This document shows, piece after piece, positions 27,370-36,531 of a stretch of 64,000 nucleotides of DNA. The notes under the pieces are model-generated. The model was not told the origin of the DNA, made no database searches, and saw only the letters and a list, made by a program, of their open reading frames with translations. The DNA is taken from NCBI RefSeq assembly GCF_020535245.1, contig NZ_CP084911.1, positions 907,001 to 971,000 of the forward strand, read 5' to 3'. Within the stretch, counting starts at the first letter, position 1. Every line of letters begins with the position of its first letter. This stretch comes from Asticcacaulis sp. AND118. GTDB lineage: Bacteria > Pseudomonadota > Alphaproteobacteria > Caulobacterales > Caulobacteraceae. The translations under genes were made by a program, and so were the position numbers.

Positions 27370-28233
27370 TTGAGCGGACAAGCGGTTGGGACGGACGGGG
27401 AATGGCCTGTGACGGGCGGTGACGGGGCAGGGACGAGCGGGGAAGGGTTCGCCGGGCTAAACCGGTTGGGCCGGGTCTATCTGGCGGTCGGCTTGCTGGT
27501 CGGGCTGAGTTGCACCATCAATATCGGCTCCGTCCTGATCGAACACCCACCTGGCCATCGCAATTTCGAGCTTTGGGAGCCCGTTGTCTGGGAGACCAGC
27601 AGCATGATCATGACCCTGGCCGGTCTGTGGGCGTGGGTGCTGATCTATCATCGCTTTCCGCTGCATCGCGTCGGGCGTCTGCGCTTTGCCGCTACGCAAT
27701 TGTGCGGCTTTCTGGCCTATACCGTGTCGCACGTCAGCGGCATGGTGGCCTTGCGTGAGCTGGCTTACGGGCTCGACGGCAGCCCTTATGATTTCAGTCA
27801 GGGCGACCTTGGGCTGCGCTTCATCTATGAGGCGCGCAAGGATGCGCTCGGTTATCTGCTGATGCTGGCCATCATCTGGGCCGAAGACCGCTTCAGCCGC
27901 TCTTCGCATGTCTCCGTCCGGACGCACCGCAAACTGGAAATTCGCGATGGGGGGCGCACGGTCTTTGTCGATCCACACGAGGTGCTGTGGATCGAGGCGG
28001 CGGGCAACTATGTCGAAGTGCATACGGCGGACAAGAACTGGCTGACGCGCGGCGTCCTGTCGGCGTGGGAGACGCAACTGAGCGAGGAGGGCTTCGTGCG
28101 CGTGCACCGTTCACGGCTGGTCAATCGCCGCCATATCCGCGCCATCGAGCCCGTGCCGTCGGGCGATGTGCTGATCCGTCTGACGGATGGGCGCAGCCTC
28201 AGCGGCAGCCGACGGTATAAGGCCGCGTTGTGA
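27370..28233 (+). CDS. Membrane-anchored LytTR-family transcriptional regulator
   Basis: 287 residues if started at TTG 27370. GTG 27409 is an alternative, and neither has a strong ribosome site. Four membrane helices lie at about 35-55, 75-92, 105-125 and 155-172. A LytTR DNA-binding domain follows at about 185-285 (VDPHEVLWIEAAGNYVEVHTADKNWLTRGVLSAWE, GFVRVHRSRLVNRRHIRAIE). The layout suggests a one-component sensor that binds DNA from the membrane. The divergent acyltransferase gene is a possible target (inference). A terminator for the convergent catalase gene lies just downstream. Confidence 0.88.
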   Translation: MSGQAVGTDGEWPVTGGDGAGTSGEGFAGLNRLGRVYLAVGLLVGLSCTINIGSVLIEHPPGHRNFELWEPVVWETSSMIMTLAGLWAWVLIYHRFPLHRVGRLRFAATQLCGFLAYTVSHVSGMVALRELAYGLDGSPYDFSQGDLGLRFIYEARKDALGYLLMLAIIWAEDRFSRSSHVSVRTHRKLEIRDGGRTVFVDPHEVLWIEAAGNYVEVHTADKNWLTRGVLSAWETQLSEEGFVRVHRSRLVNRRHIRAIEPVPSGDVLIRLTDGRSLSGSRRYKAAL

Positions 28234-28287
28234 TTTTGTGTATCGCGCATCCCAAAAACCGCTTCACCCTTTTGGGTACGCGCTTTG

Positions 28288-28315
28288 AAAAAACCCCGCA
28301 TCCGGGGATGCGGGG
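28288..28315 (-). terminator. Rho-independent terminator of the catalase gene
   Basis: Read on the minus strand: a 10-bp stem CCCCGCATCC / GGATGCGGGG with a 2-base loop, followed by six T. It starts about 37 bp after the catalase stop codon, between the two convergent genes. Confidence 0.88.
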
Positions 28316-28351
28316 CAGGTGTCCGGATATCTGGTGAGGTCTATCCGAAGC

Positions 28352-29812
28352 TCAGGCCTTCAGCGCCGCCCGGATGCCATGGGCATAGTCCGGGTGGATG
28401 CGCTCGAAATGGCCCAGCGCGCGCTCGACGATAAAGTCTGGCACGCCGGCCATCGAGGCCGCGATATTGCTGAACAGGCGCGCCTTCTGACCGTCATCGA
28501 ACAGGTTGAACAGGGCGCGCGGCTGGCTGTAGTCGTCATTTCCCTCACGATGATCGAAGCGGTCGGCATCGCCGGTGATCCGCAGCGGCGGCTCGCGGTA
28601 TTGCGGCGCCTCCTTCGGCCCGCCGAAGCTGTTGGGCTCGTAATAGGCGTCCGGGTTCGACTGAAAATTATCGAAGAAACGCATCGATCCGTCGCGGTGA
28701 TAGTGGTTCACCGGACATTTCGGCGCATTGACCGGGAGGGCCTCATAGTGCGTTCCCAACCGATAGCGGTGAGCGTCGGCGTGGGCAAACAGGCGCGCCT
28801 GCAGCACCTTGTCGGGCGAATAGCCGATGCCCGGCACGATGTTCGACGGCGAAAACGCCGCCTGCTCGATTTCGGCGAAATAGTTGGACGCATTTTGGTT
28901 CAACTCGATCACGCCGACATCGATCAGCGGGTAATCGGCGTGCGGCCACACCTTGGTCAGGTCAAACGGATTGTAGGGCGTGGTGTCGGCCTCCAGTTCG
29001 GGCATGATCTGCACCTTGACGTCCCACTTCGGGTACTGATGCGCCTCGATGGCCCCGAAAAGCGCCTCCTGATAGGTTTCGCGCGACTGACCGATAACAT
29101 CGGCGGCCTGGGCATTGGTGTAATGGGCGTGGCCCTGACGGGTTTTGAAGTGGAACTTGACCCAGAAGCGCTCGCCATCCGCATTGAGGAAGCTGTAGGT
29201 GTGAGAGCCAAAGCCGTCCATATGCATGGGGTCGGTGGGGATGCCGCGATCCGACATCAGGATGGTCACCTGATGCAGGGCTTCGGGCGACAGCGACCAG
29301 AAGTCCCAGGCGGCGGTCGAAGAGCGCAGATTGGTGCGGGGGTGGCGCTTCTGCGTGTGGATAAAGTCGGGGAATTTCAGCGGGTCGCGGATGAAGAAGA
29401 CCGGCGTATTGTTGCCGACCAAGTCCCAGTTGCCCTCCGACGTGTAGAATTTCAACGCAAAGCCGCGCACGTCGCGCTCGGCATCCGCGGCGCCCATCTC
29501 ACCGGCGACGGTCGAGAAGCGCGCCAACAACGGCGTGGTCGCGCCCCGTTCGAACACGCGGGCGCGGGTGTATTTCGAGATGTCATGAGTGACGGTGAAG
29601 GTGCCGAACGCGCCCCAGCCCTTGGCGTGGACCACGCGCTCAGGGATGCGCTCGCGATTCTGGTGCGCCAGCTTTTCGATGAGCTGATAGTCCTGCAACA
29701 ATACCGGCCCGCGCGGTCCGGCGGTCAGACTGTTCTGGTTGTCCGCCACCGGCGCGCCGGCCGTGGTGGTCAGAGTGTTGCCGTGCATGACGGGGCACTT
29801 GCTCTCGCTCAT
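28352..29812 (-). CDS. katA: Monofunctional haem catalase (KatA, small-subunit clade)
   Basis: 486 residues, the normal length for clade 3 catalases. Catalytic His62 is in [14 protein letters not shown], the Asn in [10 protein letters not shown] and the haem-ligand Tyr in [14 protein letters not shown]. The proximal active-site signature and the NADPH-region [21 protein letters not shown] are present. It degrades H2O2 in the cytoplasm. The N-terminus carries a CPVMHG motif, and no signal peptide is seen. The gene stands alone with its own terminator. Control by OxyR is usual in the family, but I could not read a confident site upstream. Confidence 0.97.
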   Translation of the reverse strand: MSESKCPVMHGNTLTTTAGAPVADNQNSLTAGPRGPVLLQDYQLIEKLAHQNRERIPERVVHAKGWGAFGTFTVTHDISKYTRARVFERGATTPLLARFSTVAGEMGAADAERDVRGFALKFYTSEGNWDLVGNNTPVFFIRDPLKFPDFIHTQKRHPRTNLRSSTAAWDFWSLSPEALHQVTILMSDRGIPTDPMHMDGFGSHTYSFLNADGERFWVKFHFKTRQGHAHYTNAQAADVIGQSRETYQEALFGAIEAHQYPKWDVKVQIMPELEADTTPYNPFDLTKVWPHADYPLIDVGVIELNQNASNYFAEIEQAAFSPSNIVPGIGYSPDKVLQARLFAHADAHRYRLGTHYEALPVNAPKCPVNHYHRDGSMRFFDNFQSNPDAYYEPNSFGGPKEAPQYREPPLRITGDADRFDHREGNDDYSQPRALFNLFDDGQKARLFSNIAASMAGVPDFIVERALGHFERIHPDYAHGIRAALKA

Positions 29813-30063
29813 CGCCTTGTATCCTTTGTCTTTTTACCCTCAGTGAGGCTCGAAAGGACTATGACGCGGCGTGCGAGATAAATGAAATAGATAGTCTTTG
29901 TATTTTCGATAAAGAAAACTTAGGCAGGATGACACCTGCTGACGCTGGCTGGCAGGATAGATGCGGTGAATGGCGGCCGCCCCGCTGGACTTGAAATCGT
30001 TTCCGACGCAAGAAACGGGGCGCAATGCGCATAGCATATGGGGTCGTTATCCGGGAACTGTCT

Positions 30064-30972
30064 ATGTCCACCGCCAGTCTTATCCGTCTGTTGTCGCTTG
30101 CCGCCGTGTGGGGCGGGTCGTTCCTGTTCATGCGCGTCAGCGTGCCGGCGCTGGGTCCGGTATGGCTGATCGGGATTCGCGTGTTTCTGGCGGCGGTGTT
30201 CCTGACCGGGCTGGGGCTGGCGACGCGCAAGGCGTTGCAGATCAAGGGCTTTTACAAATATTTTCTCATCATCGGCCTGTTCAATTCCGCTGTGCCTTTC
30301 CTGCTGTTCGCCTTTGCCGCCAAGACCCTGTCGGCGTCGATGCTGTCGATCCTCAATGCGCAGGCCCCGCTGTTCGGCGTCATCCTGTCGGCCATCGTTT
30401 CGCGTCAGTTGCCGTCGCTTAAGGTCGTCTGCGGCCTGGCGCTCGGCGTGGTGGGGGTAGGGGTGCTGGTCGGGCTCGATGCCGCGCACCTCAATGCCGA
30501 GAGCCTGCTGGCCATCGGCGCGGCCATACTGGCGGCCCTGTGCTACGCCATCGCCTCGGTGTGGGCCCGCCACGCGCCGCGCACGCCCGACCCCCTGTCG
30601 AACGCCCACGGCAGCATGTGGGCCTCGGTCCTGCTGATCGTACCGGCCATGCCCTTTTTCATGCCGCAGCCCGACCAACTGACGCTGCTGACGCCCTGGG
30701 TGGCTCTGAGCGTCGTGGCGCTGGGCGTGGTGTCGAGCGGTGTGGCCTATATCCTGTATTTCAAGCTGATCGACGATATCGGCGCCGCTCCGGCCCTGAC
30801 CGTGACCTTCCTCATCCCGGTCTTCGGCACGCTATGGGGCTATCTGTTCCTGCACGAGGCGGTAGGCCTTAGCACCTTGATCGGCGGGGTGCTGGTCCTG
30901 TGGGGCACGGCGCTGGTGGTCGGTTTCGACCCGGGCGCCCTGCTCCGCCGGCGTCAGGCCACCCTGGAATAG
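30064..30972 (+). CDS. EamA-family (DMT superfamily) transporter
   Basis: 302 residues from the ATG at 30064 (an upstream ATG at 30025 is less likely). Ten predicted membrane helices form two EamA repeats (LAAVWGGSFLFMRVSVPALGP; LGVVSSGVAYILYFKLIDDIGAAPALTVTFLIPVFGTLWGYLFL). DMT exporters move amino acids or other metabolites out of the cell. No substrate can be named. It is divergent from the catalase gene (251 bp apart), and its end overlaps hemN by 19 bp. Confidence 0.92.
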   Translation: MSTASLIRLLSLAAVWGGSFLFMRVSVPALGPVWLIGIRVFLAAVFLTGLGLATRKALQIKGFYKYFLIIGLFNSAVPFLLFAFAAKTLSASMLSILNAQAPLFGVILSAIVSRQLPSLKVVCGLALGVVGVGVLVGLDAAHLNAESLLAIGAAILAALCYAIASVWARHAPRTPDPLSNAHGSMWASVLLIVPAMPFFMPQPDQLTLLTPWVALSVVALGVVSSGVAYILYFKLIDDIGAAPALTVTFLIPVFGTLWGYLFLHEAVGLSTLIGGVLVLWGTALVVGFDPGALLRRRQATLE

Positions 30973-32339
30973 CGGTTCTGCGCCTCGGACTGCCGCGCAT
31001 AGGCATCGAAGGCGCAGGCGACGTTGCGCACCAGCATCTTCAGCGGCGAATGGAAGCGCACGCGGCGATCTTCGACCGTCACCAGCCCGGCCGCCACGAA
31101 GTCGCTCAAGGCCTCGATGTCGCCGTCGAGATAGTCCGCCGCATAACCGTGCTGTTCAAGGAGGACCGGAATGTCGGCTTCGAAATAGCACATCAGGTCA
31201 CTGATCACCGCCTTGCGCAATTTGTCGTCACCCCGATAGCCCCAGCCGCGCAGGGTCGCCCATTCGCCGGACAGAATGTGGTTCTGGTAGGTGGTCGATT
31301 GCGGGATGTTCTGCACAATACCGCCGTCGAGTTCGCCGATAGACGACGCCCCCAGCCCAAGCAGGTTGTCATTGGGCAGGGTCGAATAGCCCATGAAGTT
31401 GCGGCGCAAGGTGCGGGCGTCGAAGGCCGTCGTCATATCGTCGTCCGGCTTGGCGAAATGGTCGATGCCGAGGGCGCGATAGCCGTGCGTCGTCAGATAA
31501 TCCGACAGGCGCAGGAACATCGCCACCTTGTCTACGGTGTCAGGCAGGGCCGATTCGTCGATCAGGGTCTGGTGCTTCTTCACCCACGGCACATGGCCGT
31601 AGGAAAAGGCCGAGATGCGGTGGGGATCGAGTTCGGAGACGTGCCCCAGCGTCGTCTCAAGACTGCGCAAGGTCTGGCCGGGCAGGCCGTAGACCAGATC
31701 GATGCCGATGCGCGTCAGGCCATTGTCGCGCAGGTGGCCCAGTACGGCCTTGACCTGCTCCAGCGGCTGGATGCGGTTGATGGCCGCCTGCACGGCCGGG
31801 TCGGTATCCTGCACCCCCAGCGACACGCGGTTGAAACCGAAGGCGGCATAGGCCCTGATTTGGCTTAAGGAGGCGCGGCGCGGGTCCAGTTCGATGCTGA
31901 TTTCGGCGTCAGGGAGGAGATTGAAGCCGTCGTGCAGCGCTTCGAAAATGCGCCCCATATCGGCGGGCGTCAGCATGGAGGGCGAGCCGCCGCCGAAGTG
32001 CACGCTGTGGACTCTGGGGCGGAAACCGAGATGCGCGCCGACCATCCGGATTTCCGCGACCAGCGCGCCGACATAGGCTTCGACCGGTGCGTATTTCAGG
32101 GTCGCGCGCGTGTTGCAGCCGCAGAAGTGGCACATCTGCTCGCAGAAGGGGATGTGCAAATAGAGCGCGATGGGCTGATCGGTACGCAGGGCGGACAGCC
32201 AGCTTTTATAGGTCTGCGGCGTGAGCGCGTCGAAATGATGCGCCGACGGATAGGAGGTGTAGCGCGGCGCTTCCCGCCCCATGAAGCGCATCACATCGTG
32301 ATCTTGCCAGGATTTTTGGGGGAATGAGGTATCGGGCAT
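30954..32339 (-). CDS. hemN: Oxygen-independent coproporphyrinogen III oxidase HemN
   Basis: 461 residues. It is a radical SAM enzyme with the cluster motif C66xxxC70xxC73 plus Cys75 (FCEQMCHFCGC), as in true HemN rather than HemW. Also seen are YTSYPSAHHF at the N-terminus, FGGGSPSML, RVSLGVQDTDPAVQAAINRIQ and the HemN C-terminal domain. It converts coproporphyrinogen III to protoporphyrinogen IX when oxygen is low. Its presence suggests haem synthesis under microaerobic conditions. An FNR-type site (TTGAT-N4-ATCAA) was looked for upstream and not found. Confidence 0.96.
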   Translation of the reverse strand: MPDTSFPQKSWQDHDVMRFMGREAPRYTSYPSAHHFDALTPQTYKSWLSALRTDQPIALYLHIPFCEQMCHFCGCNTRATLKYAPVEAYVGALVAEIRMVGAHLGFRPRVHSVHFGGGSPSMLTPADMGRIFEALHDGFNLLPDAEISIELDPRRASLSQIRAYAAFGFNRVSLGVQDTDPAVQAAINRIQPLEQVKAVLGHLRDNGLTRIGIDLVYGLPGQTLRSLETTLGHVSELDPHRISAFSYGHVPWVKKHQTLIDESALPDTVDKVAMFLRLSDYLTTHGYRALGIDHFAKPDDDMTTAFDARTLRRNFMGYSTLPNDNLLGLGASSIGELDGGIVQNIPQSTTYQNHILSGEWATLRGWGYRGDDKLRKAVISDLMCYFEADIPVLLEQHGYAADYLDGDIEALSDFVAAGLVTVEDRRVRFHSPLKMLVRNVACAFDAYARQSEAQNRYSRVA

Positions 32340-32538
32340 GGGCGGGCTCCTTACGCGGCGCCCCCGGTTCTTACGCCTTTTTACCCTTTGGATTTATGTG
32401 GTCTTTCGTCGCAGTCAGGGTGTGTATCCGGGCGTCGTATATGGTTGCATTCTGTTGTATTGTAAGGAATGCGCGGTCGCGCCCCTTGGAATGCGGATCG
32501 AATAAATGACACTTGCCCGGCAAACCGTGGAGGTGTCG

Positions 32539-33693
32539 ATGCGCAAGATTAAGGGTTCTGTTTCCGGGCTGGCCGTCGGAATGTTGTTGGCGGGAAGCGT
32601 TCAGGCGGCACCGCCGGTCGCGGTGATCGACGCACCGTCCTCTATGCCGGTGAAGACGCGCTTCACCATCATGGCCAATCGCTCAAGCGATTCCGACGGT
32701 CAGATTACCGGCTATCTGTGGCGCATCGGCGGCGGGGCCGAGGTATTTACCGAAGGCCCATCGATCGACGTACGTATCCCGACGCCGGGGTCCGTGGAGT
32801 TCAGCCTGACGGCCATCGATAATCAGTGGCAGTTGTCTGCGCCGGTCACCGCACGCGTCATCGCCCGCGACCAGACACCGCCGGTCGCCGTTATGGATTT
32901 GCCTACCGGTGGACGCGTCGGAGGCACTTACACGCTCGATGCGCGCCGCTCCAGCGATGACGGACGGATTACCCGCTATCAGTGGACGATCGGCACGGCG
33001 GCTCCGATCGTGACGGATCAGCCGCAATTGCGGCAGACCTTCCCGACCGCTGGCAATCAGACGATACGTCTCACCGTCATCGATGAGTCAGGTAACTCAT
33101 CCGCACCGGTGGAGGGTGCGCTGAACATCGTTTCGCCTCCGGTCGCCGTCGTGCGCGCACCGAGAATCGTGCCGTTCGGGCAGGCTGTAAATCTGGATGG
33201 ACAAGCGTCGTTTGCCTATGGCGCGCGCATTATCGCCTATCGCTGGCAGGTCAATGCCGCCGCCCCACGCACCACGACCGAGCCGGTCTTTGTGCATCCC
33301 GCCTTGCCGATAGGGCGGCACTCGGCCACCCTGACGGTAGAGGATGATAGCGGGCTCGTTTCAACCGCGGACACTTATATTTTCATCGTAGCGGACCAGA
33401 CCCCGCCGGTCGCCGTCTTTCAGGGGCCGGCTGTAACCCAGACCGGCGCCATTGTGGAATTTTTCGCGCACGCGTCATCGGATATAGGCGGAAGGGTACG
33501 CGAGTTCAGATGGCAGATTGGTGGCCAAACCCTAAGCACGGACCAGCCGAATCTGAGACATACCTTCACGGTCGCCGGTGTTCAGCCGGTTACGCTCACT
33601 GTGGTGGATGATTCCGGGAATGAATCGGCTCCGGTGATGCAGCGCGTTGTGGTGCAGCCGTCCATTCCCGTGCGTGTGCCAACCAAGCCTTAA
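32539..33693 (+). CDS. Secreted protein with four tandem PKD/Ig-like repeats
   Basis: 384 residues from the ATG at 32539 (GGAGG 6-7 bases upstream; an upstream in-frame start at 32506 is less likely). The signal peptide is 1-24 (GLAVGMLLAGSVQA). Four repeats of about 85-95 residues follow, each opening with a PPVAV motif (two as DQTPPVAV) and containing an S-S-D...I..Y.WxI core, as in PKD or K319-type beta-sandwich domains. No catalytic domain follows, so a binding or spacing role at the cell surface is likely. Its stop overlaps that of the convergent lipoprotein gene (shared TTAA). Confidence 0.8.
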   Translation: MRKIKGSVSGLAVGMLLAGSVQAAPPVAVIDAPSSMPVKTRFTIMANRSSDSDGQITGYLWRIGGGAEVFTEGPSIDVRIPTPGSVEFSLTAIDNQWQLSAPVTARVIARDQTPPVAVMDLPTGGRVGGTYTLDARRSSDDGRITRYQWTIGTAAPIVTDQPQLRQTFPTAGNQTIRLTVIDESGNSSAPVEGALNIVSPPVAVVRAPRIVPFGQAVNLDGQASFAYGARIIAYRWQVNAAAPRTTTEPVFVHPALPIGRHSATLTVEDDSGLVSTADTYIFIVADQTPPVAVFQGPAVTQTGAIVEFFAHASSDIGGRVREFRWQIGGQTLSTDQPNLRHTFTVAGVQPVTLTVVDDSGNESAPVMQRVVVQPSIPVRVPTKP

Positions 33694-34298
33694 GGCAGCT
33701 TGGCGCTGTCCATCGTCGCCAGAACGTCCTTCAGGCTGGCGTCGTAATAGTGCTCCGCCGGCGCGATATAGACGATGTAGTAGCCCAGGCCGCCCTTGGA
33801 GGCGGCCTGCGCCACGCCCTTGAGGTTCAGGCCTTCGGACGTCTTGGCCGTGATGTCGAAGCGCACGGCGCGCTGACCGTTGAGGTCGACCGGCTTGGGC
33901 GCGGAGGTTTCGATCTTCTGATAGTCGAGCGCCGCCAGCGAGTGCGAGACGAACTCGATCTGTTCCGAATAGGACATGCTGCCCTTGCCGCGCGGGGCCG
34001 GGGCGTTCTTGTTGTCGCCCTTGGTCGGGTGGACCATCAGCGGGTCGGCCGCGCCCAGACCTTCAGAGACGAACAGGCGGTTGAGGCCCGGTCCGTCGAT
34101 CGACAGGATTTTCACCTTCTTGGCGCGGTTGTAATAGAGCGGCGACACGTCGGACCAGTCGCGGCTGAGGCTGACGCTATAGCCCGCGCCGACGGCCAGA
34201 GCGCCCTTGGGTGCCAGGGTCGCGCCGCCGCACCCGGCGAGCAGGGCGGCCGCCAGCGTGGCGGCGGCGATGGTTTTCAGAGCAGTGAGTTTACGCAT
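33690..34298 (-). CDS. Putative lipoprotein, last gene of the M48 operon
   Basis: 202 residues. The lipoprotein signal ends in LLAGC (Cys at about 23), then GG. The mature part has a pattern of alternating strands (SVSLSRDWSDVSPLYY, KVKILSIDGPGLNRLFVSEG, GQRAVRFDITAKTSEGLNLKG, GYYIVYIAPAEHYYDASL). It resembles small proteins that report on or stabilise the envelope, but no family was recognised. It lies 18 bp after the M48 protease gene on the same strand, third in a run with the 242-residue periplasmic protein. Confidence 0.75.
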   Translation of the reverse strand: MRKLTALKTIAAATLAAALLAGCGGATLAPKGALAVGAGYSVSLSRDWSDVSPLYYNRAKKVKILSIDGPGLNRLFVSEGLGAADPLMVHPTKGDNKNAPAPRGKGSMSYSEQIEFVSHSLAALDYQKIETSAPKPVDLNGQRAVRFDITAKTSEGLNLKGVAQAASKGGLGYYIVYIAPAEHYYDASLKDVLATMDSAKLP

Positions 34299-34316
34299 GA
34301 TCTTTCCCCCGATGAA

Positions 34317-35636
34317 TCAATTGGTGACAGGCGCTGGCGGGGCCGCGGGTGCGGGCGCCGCCTTCAGGCTGTTGAGCAGGTCCTCGACCATCCAGGCGTC
34401 TTCCGCCTGCGGAAAGGTCTTGAGATAGGTGTCATAGGCCGCGATGGCGTCCTGTGTGCGGCCCATGCGGCGATAGACTTCGCCGAGTTGACGCCGCGTT
34501 TCGGGCGGCGCGTCGGGCAGGGCGGCGGCCTCCGTGTAGGCGTTGGCGGCGGCCAGCAGATCCGGCGAACCGATATTGTCCTTGGCGCGCAGACGATAGG
34601 CTTCGCCGGCGTAGAAGTTCAGCAGCCCCGTATCGAGGCCGTCCTGTTGCAGGTGACCGATTAGGAACAGAGTCTGACCGTAATCCTGACGGCGCAGATC
34701 GTCCTTGAGCCACCGGCCGAGATAAGGACGGATGCGCTCGCGATAGGCGGCGCGCTTCTGCTTCTGCGCCTCGTCGTCGTCGCCCGCGACCTTGAAGCCA
34801 TCGGCCTGCTTGCTCAGGGCGTCGACGCGCTCGCTTTCCAGCGGGTGCGAGCCGAAGACATTGATGCGGCCGCCGCGCTTGCGCGTCCGCTCGTAATCGG
34901 ACGCCTTGGTCTCTTCGATCAGGTAGGACCAGATGCGCACTGAAGCGTAGGGATCGTAGTGTGCGTTCAACGCGTAGCTATTCCCGAACCGGTCGGCCTC
35001 GGTTTCATTGTCGCGCGAATAGGCGAAGTAGGAGGCGATGGCCCCCAGATAGACGGCGTCGATCAGGCCGCCGGTCAGGTTGGAAATGTCGCGCGCCGCC
35101 GAATAGCTGCCGGCATTGGCGGCGGCTCCGGCCCCGATAATGGCGATGACCATGCCCGCCGCCGCCGCCGCGTTCTGGTTCGACTTGACGTTCTCGAAGG
35201 CCTCGGTCGAATGGTTATGGCGATAATGGGCGAATTCGTGGCCCAGCACGAAGGCCACCTCGTCCTCGGTCTGGGCACGCAGCAGAAGGCCGGTCCACAC
35301 TTCGGTATAGCCGTTGGGGCCCATGGAGGCGTTGAAGAAGGGGCGGTCCATCACATAGAGGCGCAGGTCGCCTTTGTAATCGCCGGCCACCTTGTCCAGC
35401 ACGCCGCGCACATAGGCGTTGAGCGCTTCGTCGTGATTGCGCTCGCCCGAGGTGCGGGCGTCGCGTTCGGCCTTCTTCGTCTCTTCCCAGATGGAAAATT
35501 CCAGCGTCCCGGCGGCCGGAGTCTGACCCGGCTTACGCTCCGGATACTTGTCGACGGCCGCAGCAGGCTGCGCCGCCGTCATCAGGAGCGCGGCCGTCAG
35601 GGCCGCCAGAGAAGGACGCACCAGAGAGGGGCGCAT
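34317..35636 (-). CDS. Periplasmic M48-family metalloprotease with C-terminal TPR region (BepA/LoiP-like)
   Basis: 439 residues from the ATG at 35636, which overlaps the stop of the gene before it (TGATG). The open frame runs on to 35996 but that part overlaps the upstream gene. The signal peptide ends near PAAAV. The zinc site is HEFAH at 133-137, with the third ligand in the later ETEADRFG motif. TPR-like helices cover roughly the last 100 residues (YTEAAALPDAPPETRRQLGEVYRRMGRTQDAIAAYDTYL). BepA-type enzymes degrade or chaperone misassembled outer-membrane proteins. Context with a lipoprotein and another secreted protein supports an envelope quality-control role (inference). Confidence 0.9.
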   Translation of the reverse strand: MRPSLVRPSLAALTAALLMTAAQPAAAVDKYPERKPGQTPAAGTLEFSIWEETKKAERDARTSGERNHDEALNAYVRGVLDKVAGDYKGDLRLYVMDRPFFNASMGPNGYTEVWTGLLLRAQTEDEVAFVLGHEFAHYRHNHSTEAFENVKSNQNAAAAAGMVIAIIGAGAAANAGSYSAARDISNLTGGLIDAVYLGAIASYFAYSRDNETEADRFGNSYALNAHYDPYASVRIWSYLIEETKASDYERTRKRGGRINVFGSHPLESERVDALSKQADGFKVAGDDDEAQKQKRAAYRERIRPYLGRWLKDDLRRQDYGQTLFLIGHLQQDGLDTGLLNFYAGEAYRLRAKDNIGSPDLLAAANAYTEAAALPDAPPETRRQLGEVYRRMGRTQDAIAAYDTYLKTFPQAEDAWMVEDLLNSLKAAPAPAAPPAPVTN

Positions 35637-36364
35637 CAGAGCGGCAGGTCCTTGAACAGTTTTTCGACCGCCGAGACAGCGCCTTCGGCTTCGCGGATAT
35701 CGGTGCCCGAAGCCACGCCGCTGAACTGATACCACACGACCTGACCGGTATTGAGGTCGACCAGCGTCGCCTGAAGGCCCTGGCCGCCGAACTGCATCGG
35801 CCCGCCCAGCAGGGCCATGCCGACGTTCAGCGCCGCCTTGGCCGAGCTTTGGTAGCTGCCCTTGCAGTTGAGAAACAGGGCGTAGCGCGGCGGATTGCCG
35901 GCCAGAGACGCCGGGACGAGGGTCTGAATGCCGCTGCCCAGGGTCCAGTCGAAGGTGGTCTTGGTCGGCAGGCGCAGCGCCGGTACCTGCTGCCACGCGA
36001 TAGCCGAGACGACCTCGTCATTGAGCTTGAGCATCTGAAGGGCGCGCGGGTCTTCGTAGGTGTCGAGCGCGACCTCGCTGACGGCGTATTTCTTACCCTT
36101 GAGCGCGGCGGTCATGGCGGTGGACAGGTGGCCCTGCGCGGCCTTCGACCAGTCCGAGCGCGGCTCCTGCACGCCGCCGGCGGTCAGAAGCGACAGGCTA
36201 ACCTCAGGGGTGACCAGCAGCAGCGGCGCGCCTTCAGCGGGTTTGTCGATCTTGACGAAGGATTTGATCGTCTCGGCCTGCGCCGTGACAGGGGCAACAG
36301 CGACGGACAGCGCGCACGCACCCATGACGGCGGCCATGGCCACCGCAACAAACGGTTTTTTCAT
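35636..36364 (-). CDS. Conserved periplasmic protein of unknown function, first gene of the M48 operon
   Basis: 242 residues from the ATG at 36364, which has a strong GGGAGGG site. The signal peptide is about 1-31 (VAVAMAAVMGACALSVAVAPV). The mature part contains VTPEVSLSLLTAGGVQEPR, then SDWSKAAQGHLSTAMTAALK, and ends VWYQFSGVASGTDIREAEG. It has the look of secreted proteins that form or modify outer-membrane assemblies, but no named family was recognised. Translation is coupled to the M48 protease gene by a 1-bp overlap, so the two products probably act together. Confidence 0.72.
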   Translation of the reverse strand: MKKPFVAVAMAAVMGACALSVAVAPVTAQAETIKSFVKIDKPAEGAPLLLVTPEVSLSLLTAGGVQEPRSDWSKAAQGHLSTAMTAALKGKKYAVSEVALDTYEDPRALQMLKLNDEVVSAIAWQQVPALRLPTKTTFDWTLGSGIQTLVPASLAGNPPRYALFLNCKGSYQSSAKAALNVGMALLGGPMQFGGQGLQATLVDLNTGQVVWYQFSGVASGTDIREAEGAVSAVEKLFKDLPL

Positions 36365-36531
36365 CTGAATCCCTCCCCCGAAGGCAAAAGCAGCCTGGTC
36401 GGACACATTTCCGACACGATACAATCATGGTTAAAAATGATTGCAGCGCGGACGCTAATCGAAAACGGACGACCGCGCAAGAGGTCATCCGCTCCCGAAA
36501 AACTTTTCAACTACAAGGTATTGTGGATGCT

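Noticed and set aside
28319-29881. 520-codon open frame antisense to catalase
   Set aside because: Catalase on the other strand has all catalytic residues; the antisense frame lacks any motif and crosses the catalase terminator.
29813-30063. OxyR site between the catalase and EamA genes
   Set aside because: Some ATAG-like tetrads are present, but not with the required spacing.
32340-32538. FNR-type site upstream of hemN
   Set aside because: No TTGAT-N4-ATCAA-like dyad could be found in the interval.
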